Assembly (NCBI GenBank): GCA_009925965.1
Contig: RFPW01000017.1
Coordinates: 1-20,210 of the forward strand
Source: Betaproteobacteria bacterium
GTDB lineage: Bacteria; Pseudomonadota; Gammaproteobacteria; Burkholderiales; Burkholderiaceae_E
DNA length: 20,210 bases
Direction: 5' to 3'
This document shows, in pieces, positions 7,048-15,023 of this stretch. The position numbers and the translations under genes are program-made. Positions within the stretch are counted from its first letter, which is position 1. Every line of letters starts with the position of its first letter. The notes beneath the pieces were generated by a model that worked only from the letters and a program-made list of their open reading frames with translations, made no database searches and was not told where the DNA came from.

Positions 7048-8196
7048 TCATAAACGCCTGCGCAGGCCCCAGATCAAAACCAGCGCGGGCCAGAGGCTGG
7101 CAATCCCATGTTGAAATCCCGCGACATTGCGCCAGGACCCCGTCGACCACGCCATGGCTGCAGAATTTTGAAAGGCCAATTCCGGCTTGATGGGTCCGGT
7201 GACAAGCAGAGTTAAAACCGCGGCCATTAGGGCACGCCGGCGCGCCCGCTCGCTGAGCGTCGATGCACCGAGTGCCAGGAGTGTGCCGCAGAGCAGACCG
7301 CCCAGAGCGCCGGCGGATGCCCAGTGATCGGTCGCACCCTCGGGCATCAGCGTGCCCACGAGGACACTTCGACCCGCGAGCGCGGTCAATACGATGAATC
7401 CGGCGATGACGGCGCGGGGAGCCGGGCTAAGGGTGCAGCGGGTCACGATCAACATCACGGCAACGAGCGCGGCGATGACCGTCAGTGATTCCAGCAGTGC
7501 GGCGGCGGTGAGTCCGGTTAATCCCGTGGTCAATCCCGTGGTCAATCCGGTGGTCAGCTTGGTGGTCAGTCCAGCCAGCTCCGGCACGGGGTTCAGAGTG
7601 CCCAGATCGCTCCAGGGCAGTTGCAGTTCACCGGCGCCAAATAACCGTGATTGCGGGGCGAGCTGCGACAAGATCCAGGCGGCCAGGAGCAACCAGCCAG
7701 AATACGAGCCAGCTGCGAACCAACGCCCAAACCACGCATTGAGCCGGGCCTGGCCAATTAACCGGGGCGCCAGCAGCGCTCCTGACATTGCGCCGATGAG
7801 CGTTCCTGATCCGTTCGCCAACACATCGAGGCGGGAAGGAATGCGCGAGGGCAGCCAGCTCTGCAGGGCTTCCAGGCTCAGCGAGAGCGCAAAACCAGCC
7901 ATGACCGTCCACAGGATGGATCGCCGGGCGCCCGCTGTTGGCCAAGTCGCCAGAGCGCCGAACAATCCGAAGGGAACGTAAGCCAGCACGTTCAACAGGA
8001 CATCGGATAGGGTCCACCAACGGGGCCAGGGTTCAGTCAGAAAAGCCAGTGGGTCGAGACCTCGCGCCGTCCAGCTCGTGATCGGAAACAGCGACCCGAT
8101 GGCGAGCGCCAAGATCCAGGCTGCCCAAGCCCCGGGCGCGATTGGCGATGGCCGGGTGGGCAAATGGCGGTCGATTAATCGCCTCACAGTCCGCAC
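7048..8196 (-). CDS. VanZ-like integral membrane protein
   Basis: 382 residues with many hydrophobic segments. The N-terminal half carries the VanZ pattern: a first helix (about 24-40), DVLLNVLAYVPFGLFGAL, then LEALQSWLPSRIPSRLDVLAN followed by a glycine-rich helix. Function of these proteins is unknown outside vancomycin-cluster VanZ, which gives low teicoplanin resistance. The C-terminal half adds several more membrane segments and ends in WPALVLIWGLRRRL. Between the halves is a tetrapeptide repeat LTTKLTTGLTTGLTTG. GTG at 8196 is listed; GTG at 8187 has a better ribosome site (GAGG eight bases upstream) and would drop three residues. It is the first gene of the leftward run and is divergent from birA. 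Confidence 0.85.
   Translation of the reverse strand: MRTVRRLIDRHLPTRPSPIAPGAWAAWILALAIGSLFPITSWTARGLDPLAFLTEPWPRWWTLSDVLLNVLAYVPFGLFGALATWPTAGARRSILWTVMAGFALSLSLEALQSWLPSRIPSRLDVLANGSGTLIGAMSGALLAPRLIGQARLNAWFGRWFAAGSYSGWLLLAAWILSQLAPQSRLFGAGELQLPWSDLGTLNPVPELAGLTTKLTTGLTTGLTTGLTGLTAAALLESLTVIAALVAVMLIVTRCTLSPAPRAVIAGFIVLTALAGRSVLVGTLMPEGATDHWASAGALGGLLCGTLLALGASTLSERARRRALMAAVLTLLVTGPIKPELAFQNSAAMAWSTGSWRNVAGFQHGIASLWPALVLIWGLRRRL
7516..7573 (-). repeat. 12-bp in-frame repeats in the VanZ-like gene
   Basis: Four to five copies of a 12-base unit (GTGGTCAATCCC and variants on the + strand) encode LTTG units in a loop between predicted membrane segments. Two middle copies are nearly identical, which points to recent slippage. 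Confidence 0.85.
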
Positions 8197-8267
8197 CTCA
8201 TTCTGAACCCCAGTGTAGCGCTCATGCTGGCCCGCTATGATCGCGGATCCTTCTATTCAGGCATCCA
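8197..8267. promoter_or_regulatory. Divergent intergenic region between the vanZ-like gene and birA
   Basis: These 71 bases should hold both promoters. TATGAT at 8236-8241 is a reasonable -10 element for birA, 27 bases before its GTG, but the -35 position (GTGTAG) is weak. On the - strand TACACT (8217-8212) could be a -10 for the leftward genes. Neither is strong, and no ribosome site of note precedes birA. Confidence 0.35.
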
Positions 8268-9674
8268 GTGACCCCAATGACGCCAGTGCCTCCAGGCTTG
8301 CCTCCGTGCGTTGAGTCAAATCCCAGGAATGCTTCGGCTGAAGCCTTGGAACGCGCATTGTGCAACCATCCGGCCCTTTGCAGGTGGGCGCTCGCCCAGG
8401 GGCAGGATCCGGCGCATGCGGGGCCGCTCGTCGAGTGGGTTGAGCAGACCGGATCGACCAACGCGGACTTGCTGAACCAACCCTTTAACCCCGATCCCGC
8501 GGCGCCTCGTGTCCTGGTCAGTCGGATTCAGACGGATGGGCGCGGCCGGATGGGACGACCCTGGACAACGGTTCCAGGTGCCTCGCTCGCGCTCTCGGTC
8601 GCGCTCGAGCGGCGGGTGCCGAGTTCGAACTGGCAGGGCCTGTCAATCGCGGTTGGTGCGGTCCTGGTTAACCACCTCATCGAGTCAGAGGAAGCGCCCC
8701 CGTCGTTGAAATTGAAATGGCCCAATGACTTATGGATCGACGGGCGAAAAATCGGCGGCATTCTGATCGAAGTGCGCCGAAATTCAGGTGGTGCTCAGGA
8801 TCGTCAGGTTGATCAGCGGATGGGCGAAAATACCCTGGTCGCCCCGATCGAACGGGTTGTGATTGGCGTGGGGCTGAACCGGTTTGCGCACCCCGCCCTC
8901 GCTGGCCTGGGGGTCCCTGCCGGAGCGCTCAATCGCGGGCCGGTTCCCGAACCTGTGGAAGATCCGGTTGATCTTGCGACCCAGGTCGTTGTGGCTATTT
9001 TGGATGCCAGCCTCCGACTGGAGACGCAGGGTCTGGCCGATCTGCTTCCACTTTGGCGCGCCCGCGATGCCTTGGCCGGATTGCCCATCCTTGTTCAGGA
9101 CCCTCGCGGTGCCTCATGGTCGGGCATGGCGGCCGGGATCGATGACAGCGGCGCCCTGCAAGTTCACTGCGAAGGAACGCCACCGCAGATGCGTACGGTG
9201 ATCGCGGGTGATGTGTCGGTGCGCCCTCAGGCGGCAGAACAGAGCCGAGTTGAGCTGAGTCATGCTGAACTGACTTACGATGTTCTGACGTATGGCTCCC
9301 TGATGTTTGAGCCGGTCTGGTCCGCGGTGGTTACTGGGCAGTATTCGAGTCGGGCGGTCCGGGTGGACGGATGGCAGCGCTACGTGATCCCGGGCGAGGA
9401 CTACCCAGGTGCCGTCCTGAGCGCAGGGTCGTCCATGACGGCCGTCCTTTGGGAAGATGTCGGTGCCGAGGACCTGGCTCGTCTCGACGCCTTTGAAGGG
9501 GATCAGTACGAGCGCGTCCGCGTGGTTGTGGGCCCCGATTCAAGACCGGCCTGGATCTATGCCTGGCGCGGCGAGAGACCGTTGGCCACCACCCTTTGGG
9601 ACCCGGACGTCTTTACGCAGCAGGGGGTGATGGCGCGGTTTCTCGCAAGCCACTTGGGTGCGGACCCCAACTAA
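8268..9674 (+). CDS. birA: Bifunctional biotin-protein ligase BirA fused to gamma-glutamylcyclotransferase/AIG2-like domain
   Basis: 468 residues in one frame. Residues about 50-320 are a biotin-[acetyl-CoA carboxylase] ligase: TGSTN (61-65), biotin/ATP loop GRGRMGRPW (91-99), LKWPNDLWIDGRKIGGILIE (148-167), GVGLN (200-204) and the C-terminal SH3-like domain (267-320). No N-terminal winged helix is present, so it is a non-repressor (group I) ligase. Residues about 336-467 form a second domain: DVLTYGSLMF (338-347), VDGWQRY, YPGAVL and LDAFEGDQYERV (406-417). This is the AIG2-like/GGCT pattern, with Glu410 at the catalytic position. Bacterial AIG2-like proteins normally stand alone and often start directly at such a TYGSLMF segment. 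Start is GTG 8268; in-frame ATG at 8277 is an alternative. BirA function confident, second activity inferred. Confidence 0.93.
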   Translation: MTPMTPVPPGLPPCVESNPRNASAEALERALCNHPALCRWALAQGQDPAHAGPLVEWVEQTGSTNADLLNQPFNPDPAAPRVLVSRIQTDGRGRMGRPWTTVPGASLALSVALERRVPSSNWQGLSIAVGAVLVNHLIESEEAPPSLKLKWPNDLWIDGRKIGGILIEVRRNSGGAQDRQVDQRMGENTLVAPIERVVIGVGLNRFAHPALAGLGVPAGALNRGPVPEPVEDPVDLATQVVVAILDASLRLETQGLADLLPLWRARDALAGLPILVQDPRGASWSGMAAGIDDSGALQVHCEGTPPQMRTVIAGDVSVRPQAAEQSRVELSHAELTYDVLTYGSLMFEPVWSAVVTGQYSSRAVRVDGWQRYVIPGEDYPGAVLSAGSSMTAVLWEDVGAEDLARLDAFEGDQYERVRVVVGPDSRPAWIYAWRGERPLATTLWDPDVFTQQGVMARFLASHLGADPN

Positions 9675-9720
9675 ACCGCACTAAGCCCCACTAAGCCGCA
9701 CTAAGCCGCACTAAGCCCCG
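9671..9720. repeat. Five 10-bp tandem repeats (CTAAGCCGCA type) between convergent birA and rfaE2
   Basis: Exactly five contiguous 10-base units: CTAAACCGCA, CTAAGCCCCA, CTAAGCCGCA, CTAAGCCGCA and CTAAGCCCCG. The first holds the birA stop TAA (9672-9674) and the last holds the rfaE2 stop (TAG on the - strand, 9713-9711). Because ten is not divisible by three, successive units put stops in all frames on both strands. Confidence 0.95.
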
Positions 9721-10253
9721 GCGCGGACCCGTCCCAAGAGCGCCGTGGTGGAGCGGTCGTGGCAGAACGGGATCGACACAACAGCGCCACCTGCTGCAAG
9801 CACTTCCGGAGCCCCAACGATCGCGCCGACCGACCAGTCGCCGCCTTTGACCAGGATGTCAGGGCCGATCGCGCGAATGAGTTCGATGGGCGTATCCCCT
9901 TCAAACCAGGTGACTAGGTCGACCGATTCCAGTGCGCTGATGACCGCGAGGCGGTCGACCAGTGAGTTGATGGGGCGGTCCGCACCTTTGCCCAGCCGGC
10001 GAACCGACGCATCGTCATTCAGGGCAACGATCAGGCTTGCGCCGAGCGCTCGTGCCTGCGCGAGATAAGTCACATGGCCCCGGTGCAACAGGTCGAAGAC
10101 GCCGTTGGTAAAAACGCGGGGTCGCGGTAATGCCTGGAGGGCACCGACGAGGTTCGTGGCCGAATGGAGTTTGTGCTCGTGTGAAGGCGTGCCCGCGGCG
10201 GCAGCGAGGCGCTCCGGCGCTAAAGGTCCGGCGATGCGATCCGGCGCGATCAT
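9711..10253 (-). CDS. rfaE2: D-glycero-beta-D-manno-heptose 1-phosphate adenylyltransferase RfaE2
   Basis: 180 residues. Makes ADP-heptose for LPS inner core from heptose 1-phosphate and ATP. The nucleotidyltransferase fold is plain: FTNGVFDLLHRGHVTYL with the HxGH motif (57-60), ALNDDASVRRLGKG, PINSLVDRL, VKGGDW (135-140) and RSTTALL (167-173). It is the separate one-domain form, not the two-domain HldE of enterics. The first 40 or so residues extend beyond the usual 160-residue form. The ATG overlaps the stop of the diiron protein gene as ATGA. It is convergent with birA. Confidence 0.96.
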   Translation of the reverse strand: MIAPDRIAGPLAPERLAAAAGTPSHEHKLHSATNLVGALQALPRPRVFTNGVFDLLHRGHVTYLAQARALGASLIVALNDDASVRRLGKGADRPINSLVDRLAVISALESVDLVTWFEGDTPIELIRAIGPDILVKGGDWSVGAIVGAPEVLAAGGAVVSIPFCHDRSTTALLGRVRAGA

Positions 10254-11122
10254 CCCGCCGTTGGGGTGCCCGTGGGAACTAGCGCACCCGCGGCGAGGCT
10301 GGCGAGGAGTTCTTTGCGGTAACGGTTCAGGGCCGTTGCGTTCTCAAAAGGGCGACCAAAAAGTAACGATAGGTTATGCAGAATCCGATCGACGACCTTA
10401 CCTTCCCAGACCGCATCAAACCGGATTTGCTCGTCTAGCCAGCGCTCGAGCCAGCCCGGCTCCGGTAGTCGACTTTGGACGGTGTCATTGGGGAACAGCG
10501 ACTGGTTGACATGCAGGTTGGTGGGATGCAGTGCCTGCGCAGTGCGGCGCGCCGAGGCCATCAAGACCCCAACTTTCGCAAAAGCTGCGCGGGCGCTGTC
10601 GCCGACATCGACCAGGGCCTTGCGCATGTACTGAAGGTATGCGCCTCCATGGCGGGCTTCGTCGCGCGAAATAATGTCGTAGATGGCGCGGATCACCGGT
10701 TCGGTATGCCATTCGGCCGCTCTTCGATACCAGTGATTCAACCGGATTTCGCCGCAGAAATGCAACATCAGGGTTTCGAGCGGAGGCGCTGGATCGAACT
10801 CGAACCGAACGGCGTGCAACTCAGCTTCGGTGGGCATCAAATCCGGACAGAAACGACGAAGGTATTCCATCAGGACCAACGAATGTTTTTGCTCTTCGTA
10901 AAACCAAACCGACATAAACGCAGAAAAGTCGCTGTCATGGCGGTTGTCACGAAGGAACATTTCGGTGGCCGGCAACGCGGCCCATTCGGTGATGGCGTTC
11001 CACTTGATGGTCTGGGCTTGTTCTGATGACAGCTTGGAGGCATCGAACTGATCCCATGGCACATCGTCATCCATGCTCCAACGCACGCGCTCAAAGGATT
11101 TGAACAAATCTGGGTAAAGCAT
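10250..11122 (-). CDS. Ferritin-like diiron protein, acyl-desaturase-like
   Basis: 290 residues. Iron-ligand motifs occur in order on predicted helices: Glu46 or Glu54, E77-x2-H80 in YEEQKH, Glu125 in FCGEIRLNHWY, and E155-x2-H158 in RDEARH. This is the ExxH pairing of ferritin-like diiron oxygenases and resembles soluble acyl-ACP desaturases; proteins of this kind are usually annotated only as ferritin-like domain proteins. No signal peptide or membrane segment is seen, so it is probably cytosolic. It follows the SnoaL-like gene after 38 bases and overlaps rfaE2 by 4 bases. Its place behind a lipid-modification gene block makes fatty acyl oxidation or desaturation plausible, but this is inference. 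Confidence 0.88.
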   Translation of the reverse strand: MLYPDLFKSFERVRWSMDDDVPWDQFDASKLSSEQAQTIKWNAITEWAALPATEMFLRDNRHDSDFSAFMSVWFYEEQKHSLVLMEYLRRFCPDLMPTEAELHAVRFEFDPAPPLETLMLHFCGEIRLNHWYRRAAEWHTEPVIRAIYDIISRDEARHGGAYLQYMRKALVDVGDSARAAFAKVGVLMASARRTAQALHPTNLHVNQSLFPNDTVQSRLPEPGWLERWLDEQIRFDAVWEGKVVDRILHNLSLLFGRPFENATALNRYRKELLASLAAGALVPTGTPTAG

Positions 11123-11160
11123 GACTGTGGGCCGTCTACGTTGGGATGGATTGAGGCACT

Positions 11161-11661
11161 CTAAGGATAACAGGGTGGAATCGGCGCCGCCCCCGCCTGA
11201 CGCAGCCGTCGCATCACGGGCCCGATCAACGGGAGGTGTTCGTAGAACTCGGCTGCGGCATCCCAGTAGTCGCGGTGCAGGCAGACCCGGCCATCCGGCG
11301 CAAACACCAGACGGGTGGCCCCATGGATACGTTGATCAGGGTCGCCGGGGCGCTGCAGCCAGGTATTGCGGAAGCGAAACCGAAAATCCCAGGTCAGCAT
11401 CGCTTCGTCGGCATCGCCTAAGGCGGTGAGCACCTCGAAGCGGGGATTTTCAAGCCGTTCGAACATGTGCTGGAAGATTTGTTTGATCGGGACAATTCCG
11501 CGGACCGCATTGAAAGGATCCACAAATTCGGCATCGTCGCAATAGTGGTCGGCGAGCTGAGGGATATCCGCCGGCGAGATTGTGCTGAATAGACGCACGA
11601 TTCGCTGGATCGGGATCACGGGATGGTCCCTTGGGTCCCTTCGGTGCGATAGGGGTTTCAT
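11161..11661 (-). CDS. SnoaL/NTF2-like domain protein
   Basis: 166 residues. The segment from about 20 to 150 (FSTISPADIPQLADHYCDDA, EFVDPFNAVRG, LTWDFRFRF, then HRDYWDAAAEFY) has the cone-shaped NTF2/SnoaL fold pattern. Similar small proteins are regularly found with an SDR, an FAD amine oxidase, DUF1365 and a Cfa-like enzyme. Molecular function is unknown; it may bind a lipid or steroid-like ligand or assist the oxidase (inference). ATG at 11661 has GAGGA four bases upstream. It starts 22 bases after the SDR stop. Confidence 0.85.
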   Translation of the reverse strand: MKPLSHRRDPRDHPVIPIQRIVRLFSTISPADIPQLADHYCDDAEFVDPFNAVRGIVPIKQIFQHMFERLENPRFEVLTALGDADEAMLTWDFRFRFRNTWLQRPGDPDQRIHGATRLVFAPDGRVCLHRDYWDAAAEFYEHLPLIGPVMRRLRQAGAAPIPPCYP

Positions 11662-11683
11662 GTCATCCTCGATCCAAGGACGG

Positions 11684-12502
11684 TTACATGCCCGTGGTGC
11701 GGCGAATCACCGCAAACCAGCAGCGAATCGGGAGCAAACGCAAAAACTTCAGCACGCCCGTGAAACGGCGGGGGAAGTGAATATTGAACTGCCCAGCGCT
11801 GATACCCGCCAAAATCCTGATCGCGGCTTCGTCCGCGCTGATCAGTGCCGGCATCGTGAACGTATTGGTCGCGGTGGCGGGCGTATCGACAAACCCCGGA
11901 TTGACCACGGACACCCCAATGCCGCGGGGATGGAGGTCGATCCAGAGGGTTTCGGCTAAGTGGTTCAGAGCGGCCTTGGTTTGGCCGTAGGCAAGCGCTT
12001 TGGGCATGCCTCCCCAACCTGCCACGCTGGCCGTCAAGACCAACTGTCCTCGGCCTTGATCCAGCAAGACCGGCAAGACTGCGGCGAGCAGGTTGAGGGC
12101 GCCAATTTGATTGATTTCGATCGTACGGCGGGCTGCCGCGAGGTCAAAATTGTCGGCGCGCATCGGGACCCAGAGCGCGGCGAGCCAGACCACGACGTCG
12201 ACCCCACCCCAGGCCGCAACGATGGCGTCACGGGCTGCCGCGAGGGCGCCTGCGTTCGTTACATCGAGTGGCAGGACCAGAGCATCGACCGGGCGTTGAT
12301 TTGGGCTGCCCCCGACCTCGTCGAGGACGTCATGCAACGATTGTTCGCGGCGTGCTGAGACGGCAATCCGGGCGCCACGACGGGCGAGTTCGCGAGCGAG
12401 TGCTGCGCCGATGCCGCTGGAGGCGCCAACTAGCCAGACTCGCTGGTCCCGCCACTCGTTGACGGGGGGGTTCAGAGGTGCAAACAGTCCGTTAAGCAAC
12501 AT
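11684..12502 (-). CDS. Short-chain dehydrogenase/reductase (SDR)
   Basis: 272 residues from ATG 12502; an upstream TTG at 12517 would add five. Classical SDR features numbered from this ATG: NAD(P) loop GASSGIG (26-32), Arg residues after beta-2 (SARRE) suggesting NADP, Asn131, Ser159, and the Tyr172-xxx-Lys176 pair in YGQTK. NPGFVDTP follows. The C-terminal 40 residues (FPRRFTGVLKFLRLLPIRCWFAVIRR) are hydrophobic and basic, so membrane association is likely. Substrate unknown; in this gene block a lipid or fatty acyl carbonyl is a reasonable guess. The ATG lies inside the end of the MFS gene (11-base overlap). Confidence 0.92.
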   Translation of the reverse strand: MLLNGLFAPLNPPVNEWRDQRVWLVGASSGIGAALARELARRGARIAVSARREQSLHDVLDEVGGSPNQRPVDALVLPLDVTNAGALAAARDAIVAAWGGVDVVVWLAALWVPMRADNFDLAAARRTIEINQIGALNLLAAVLPVLLDQGRGQLVLTASVAGWGGMPKALAYGQTKAALNHLAETLWIDLHPRGIGVSVVNPGFVDTPATATNTFTMPALISADEAAIRILAGISAGQFNIHFPRRFTGVLKFLRLLPIRCWFAVIRRTTGM

Positions 12503-13808
12503 GGGTCTGTCTCGCAAGCACGACTTGTGGTTCGGGCGGGATCAGGCCAAGCATCGCACACGCCAGGAGTTTGAGGCCGCAGGGCACCGCCGCGTAGACG
12601 AGTGAGAGGGCGATCTCGCCCCCGGCTTGTCCCGGTTGGTAGCCGGACAGCTCGAGCAACGGCAATGCGACGCCTGCGGCAATCGCGAGGGTTGCCTTGG
12701 TCGCAAGGTTCCATAGCCCAACATAGGCGCCGCTAGCCGGACCGCGATCGCCATGGTCGGCAATCACCTGGGCCAGTAGTGCGCCCGGGACGGCCAGATC
12801 GGCGCCGAGTGCGAAACCCGTCACAAAACAGACCGCACCAAACGCCCAGATATCACCCGAACTGAGACCGAGCGCCCAGGCGAAGCCCGCAACGGAGAGT
12901 CCCATTCCGGCGAGCCAGGCGAGGCGCAGACCAATATGGCGGGCGATCACAACCCAGATCGGCATGCCCAGTGCACCAGCCAAAAAATAGGTCGCCAAAA
13001 AAACTGGGGTCACTTCTTCGGCGTGCAGCACGTCGCGCACAAAAAACAAGAGGAGCGTTGCGGGAATCGCGGCGGCCACGCCATTCGTGACAAAGATAAC
13101 CAGCAGGCGCAGAAATGCAGGGTTACTGCGCACCCTTGCCCAGTGCCCAGGGGCTTCGCTGGGTGTCATTGGCGCGGGGGTTGCGCGCATGAGCAGCAGA
13201 CCAGCCACGATGGTGGCGCTCACAAAAATGATTCCCAGGGCATCGCGTTGGGTTGGATCGAGAAATGCCGTTGCCACCAGGACCCCCGCCAGCCCAAACC
13301 CCTCGCGCCAAGCGGTGACCCGCGTTCGCGACGCGGCATTTTCGCCGAGGTCCGTTCCCCACGCCTGGTAGGCGATCGACGCCAAGCTGTAAGCGATATA
13401 GGTCGCAATCGACCAGAGGCCAAGCCAGAGTGCCAGATTGGCACCCACCGCGGCGCTCGGCGGGTGTAACAAGGCCCAGAAGCCTGCCGCGAGCACTGGC
13501 AGGGCTGCAAGAATCCAGCGGCGGTGAACGAAACGCCGTTGCCTTGCCAGCCATAGACCGATCAACGGATCCGCAGCGGCGTCGACGCATCGGGCGCCAA
13601 AAAGCACCCCGCCCACGAGCGAGAGCGCCAATCCCGCGCTGCCGTACAAGGCGGGCAGGACGACAAAGAGCGGGAGTTCAAGCAGGGCCAGCGGCATGCG
13701 CAACGCGCCATAGCAGACGAGCGCAAAGGCCGACAGCCCGGCCGTCGGCACCCCACTCTCCGACGGGGAATTTGTTGTTGGCGAAGGATTATCGATGGGT
13801 GAGGACAA
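12492..13808 (-). CDS. MFS transporter, GPH-like (glycoside/cation symporter type)
   Basis: 438 residues with about twelve hydrophobic segments. The DAAADPLIGLWLARQR segment after the second helix is the D-x3-DP-x2-G motif of the GPH group, and ALGADLAVPGALLAQVIAD in the C-half also fits. Transporters of this kind occur in the oxidase/DUF1365/Cfa-like clusters, where the substrate is unknown. The start shown is TTG 13808, 20 bases inside the end of the methyltransferase gene; GTG at 13751 (residue 20) has a GGAG upstream and is a good alternative, as residues 1-20 are polar and low in complexity. The stop overlaps the SDR gene. Confidence 0.88.
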   Translation of the reverse strand: MSSPIDNPSPTTNSPSESGVPTAGLSAFALVCYGALRMPLALLELPLFVVLPALYGSAGLALSLVGGVLFGARCVDAAADPLIGLWLARQRRFVHRRWILAALPVLAAGFWALLHPPSAAVGANLALWLGLWSIATYIAYSLASIAYQAWGTDLGENAASRTRVTAWREGFGLAGVLVATAFLDPTQRDALGIIFVSATIVAGLLLMRATPAPMTPSEAPGHWARVRSNPAFLRLLVIFVTNGVAAAIPATLLLFFVRDVLHAEEVTPVFLATYFLAGALGMPIWVVIARHIGLRLAWLAGMGLSVAGFAWALGLSSGDIWAFGAVCFVTGFALGADLAVPGALLAQVIADHGDRGPASGAYVGLWNLATKATLAIAAGVALPLLELSGYQPGQAGGEIALSLVYAAVPCGLKLLACAMLGLIPPEPQVVLARQTHVA

Positions 13809-15023
13809 ACTGAATCACGTCGGTATCGCCGGTCCGAAAGCCGGCTTCGCAATACGATAAATAGAAACGCCACATCCGGACGAATCGATCATCAAACCCC
13901 AGCGCCGGTAGCGAGTCCAGACAGTCGAGAAACCGTTGGTGCCAGAGGGCCATCGTTTTGCCGTAGTCGGCCCCGAAGGCATGCCGCTCGACGACCTGCA
14001 ACCCGGCCCGGGCCGCTTCGCGCTCAAAGACCGAGGGCGAAGGCAGCATCCCACCAGGGAAGATGTGCGTCTGGATGAAGTCCATCGTGCTTCGGTAGCG
14101 CTGAAAACGATCGTCATGAATGTCTGCACCACGGCGCGCCCACCCGGGGCAAGCAATCGGGCGACGGCCGCAAACCAGGTTGCCCACCAGCGTTCACCCA
14201 CCGCTTCGAACATTTCGATCGAGACAATCGCATCGAATTGCCCCTTGGTGTCGCGATAGTCTTGCAGGCGCAGATCCGCTTTGGCATCCAGGCCGACCTT
14301 GCGCAGGCGGGACTGCGCCCACGCATGCTGTTCGCGTGAGAGGGTAAGGCCAGTGACATGGTGGCCGGCGCGGGCGGCTGTTTCGGCGAACCCACCCCAG
14401 CCGCAACCGATTTCGAGGAGCCGTGCCCCGCGGGCAACTGCGGTACGTTCGAGCGCGAGCGCATATTTCGCTCGTTGCGCGTCGGCCAGGCTGCGATCGG
14501 CCTCGCCCTGAAAACAAGCGCTCGAATAGGTCATGGTTTCGTCGAGCCAAAGCGCATAAAACGCATTGCCCAAGTCATAGTGAGCGGCAATATTGCGCCG
14601 CGACCCCGCCAGCGAGTTGTCGCGCAGGATGAGATGGCGTAGCCGATCCAGCAGTTGGCCAAACCAGGTGCCAAAGACGGCAGATTCGAGCACGCTGCGG
14701 TTGAGCGAGGCGAGCATGATCAAGCCGGTGAGATTGTCGGTGGTCCATTCACCGTCGATCCACGCTTGCGCGAAACCCACATCGCCGCGCCGCATCAGGG
14801 CTGTGATTGGATTCCACGAGGCGAGTTGGAGCGACACTTGCGGTTCCCCGCCGGGGCCAAAATCTTGCACCCGACCCTGTGGATCAATCAGGCGGAGCCT
14901 TCCCGTATGCAACTGCGCCAGCATGCGCGTCAGGGCCATGGCTGCGACCGGCAGTCGCGCGGGCGTCTGGGGAATGGAGACAGACCGCACGTGGCCCGGC
15001 TGCATCGGATCAATCGAGGACAT
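13789..15023 (-). pseudogene. cfa: Cyclopropane-fatty-acid-synthase-like SAM methyltransferase, frameshifted
   Basis: Starts at ATG 15023 (TGATG overlap with the DUF1365 gene). Residues 1-301 read normally: AAHYDLGNAFYALWLDETMTYSSACF near 146-171, SAM loop LEIGCGWGG (203-211), SIEMFEAVGE, and LAPGGRAVVQT. At about 14121-14124 the homology jumps to the -1 frame, which continues as IHDDRFQRYRSTMDF, FPGGMLPSPSVFE, GADYGKTMALWHQRF and RFYLSYCEAGFR to TAA at 13789. Compared with the usual QTITI-x4-F spacing, about seven bases are missing. The unshifted frame gives a 402-residue protein with a nonsense last 100 residues. The family methylates unsaturated phospholipid acyl chains. The C-terminal part is conserved, so the product is probably inactive, unless this is a sequence error or rescued. 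Confidence 0.85.

Noticed and set aside
9671..9720. Possible CRISPR or integrase attachment repeat
   Set aside because: Units are contiguous 10-mers without spacers; no cas, integrase or tRNA end nearby.
10475..11026. 183-codon open frame on the + strand
   Set aside because: Antisense to the diiron protein gene with its conserved ExxH motifs; composition is that of a shadow frame.
12936..13469. 177-codon open frame on the + strand
   Set aside because: Antisense to the MFS transporter; Arg/His/Gly/Gln-rich shadow translation without hydrophobic order.
14100..14130. Programmed -1 frameshift in the Cfa-like gene
   Set aside because: No X-XXY-YYZ slippery heptamer or downstream structure is evident, and about two conserved residues are missing in any case, so a deletion explains it better.
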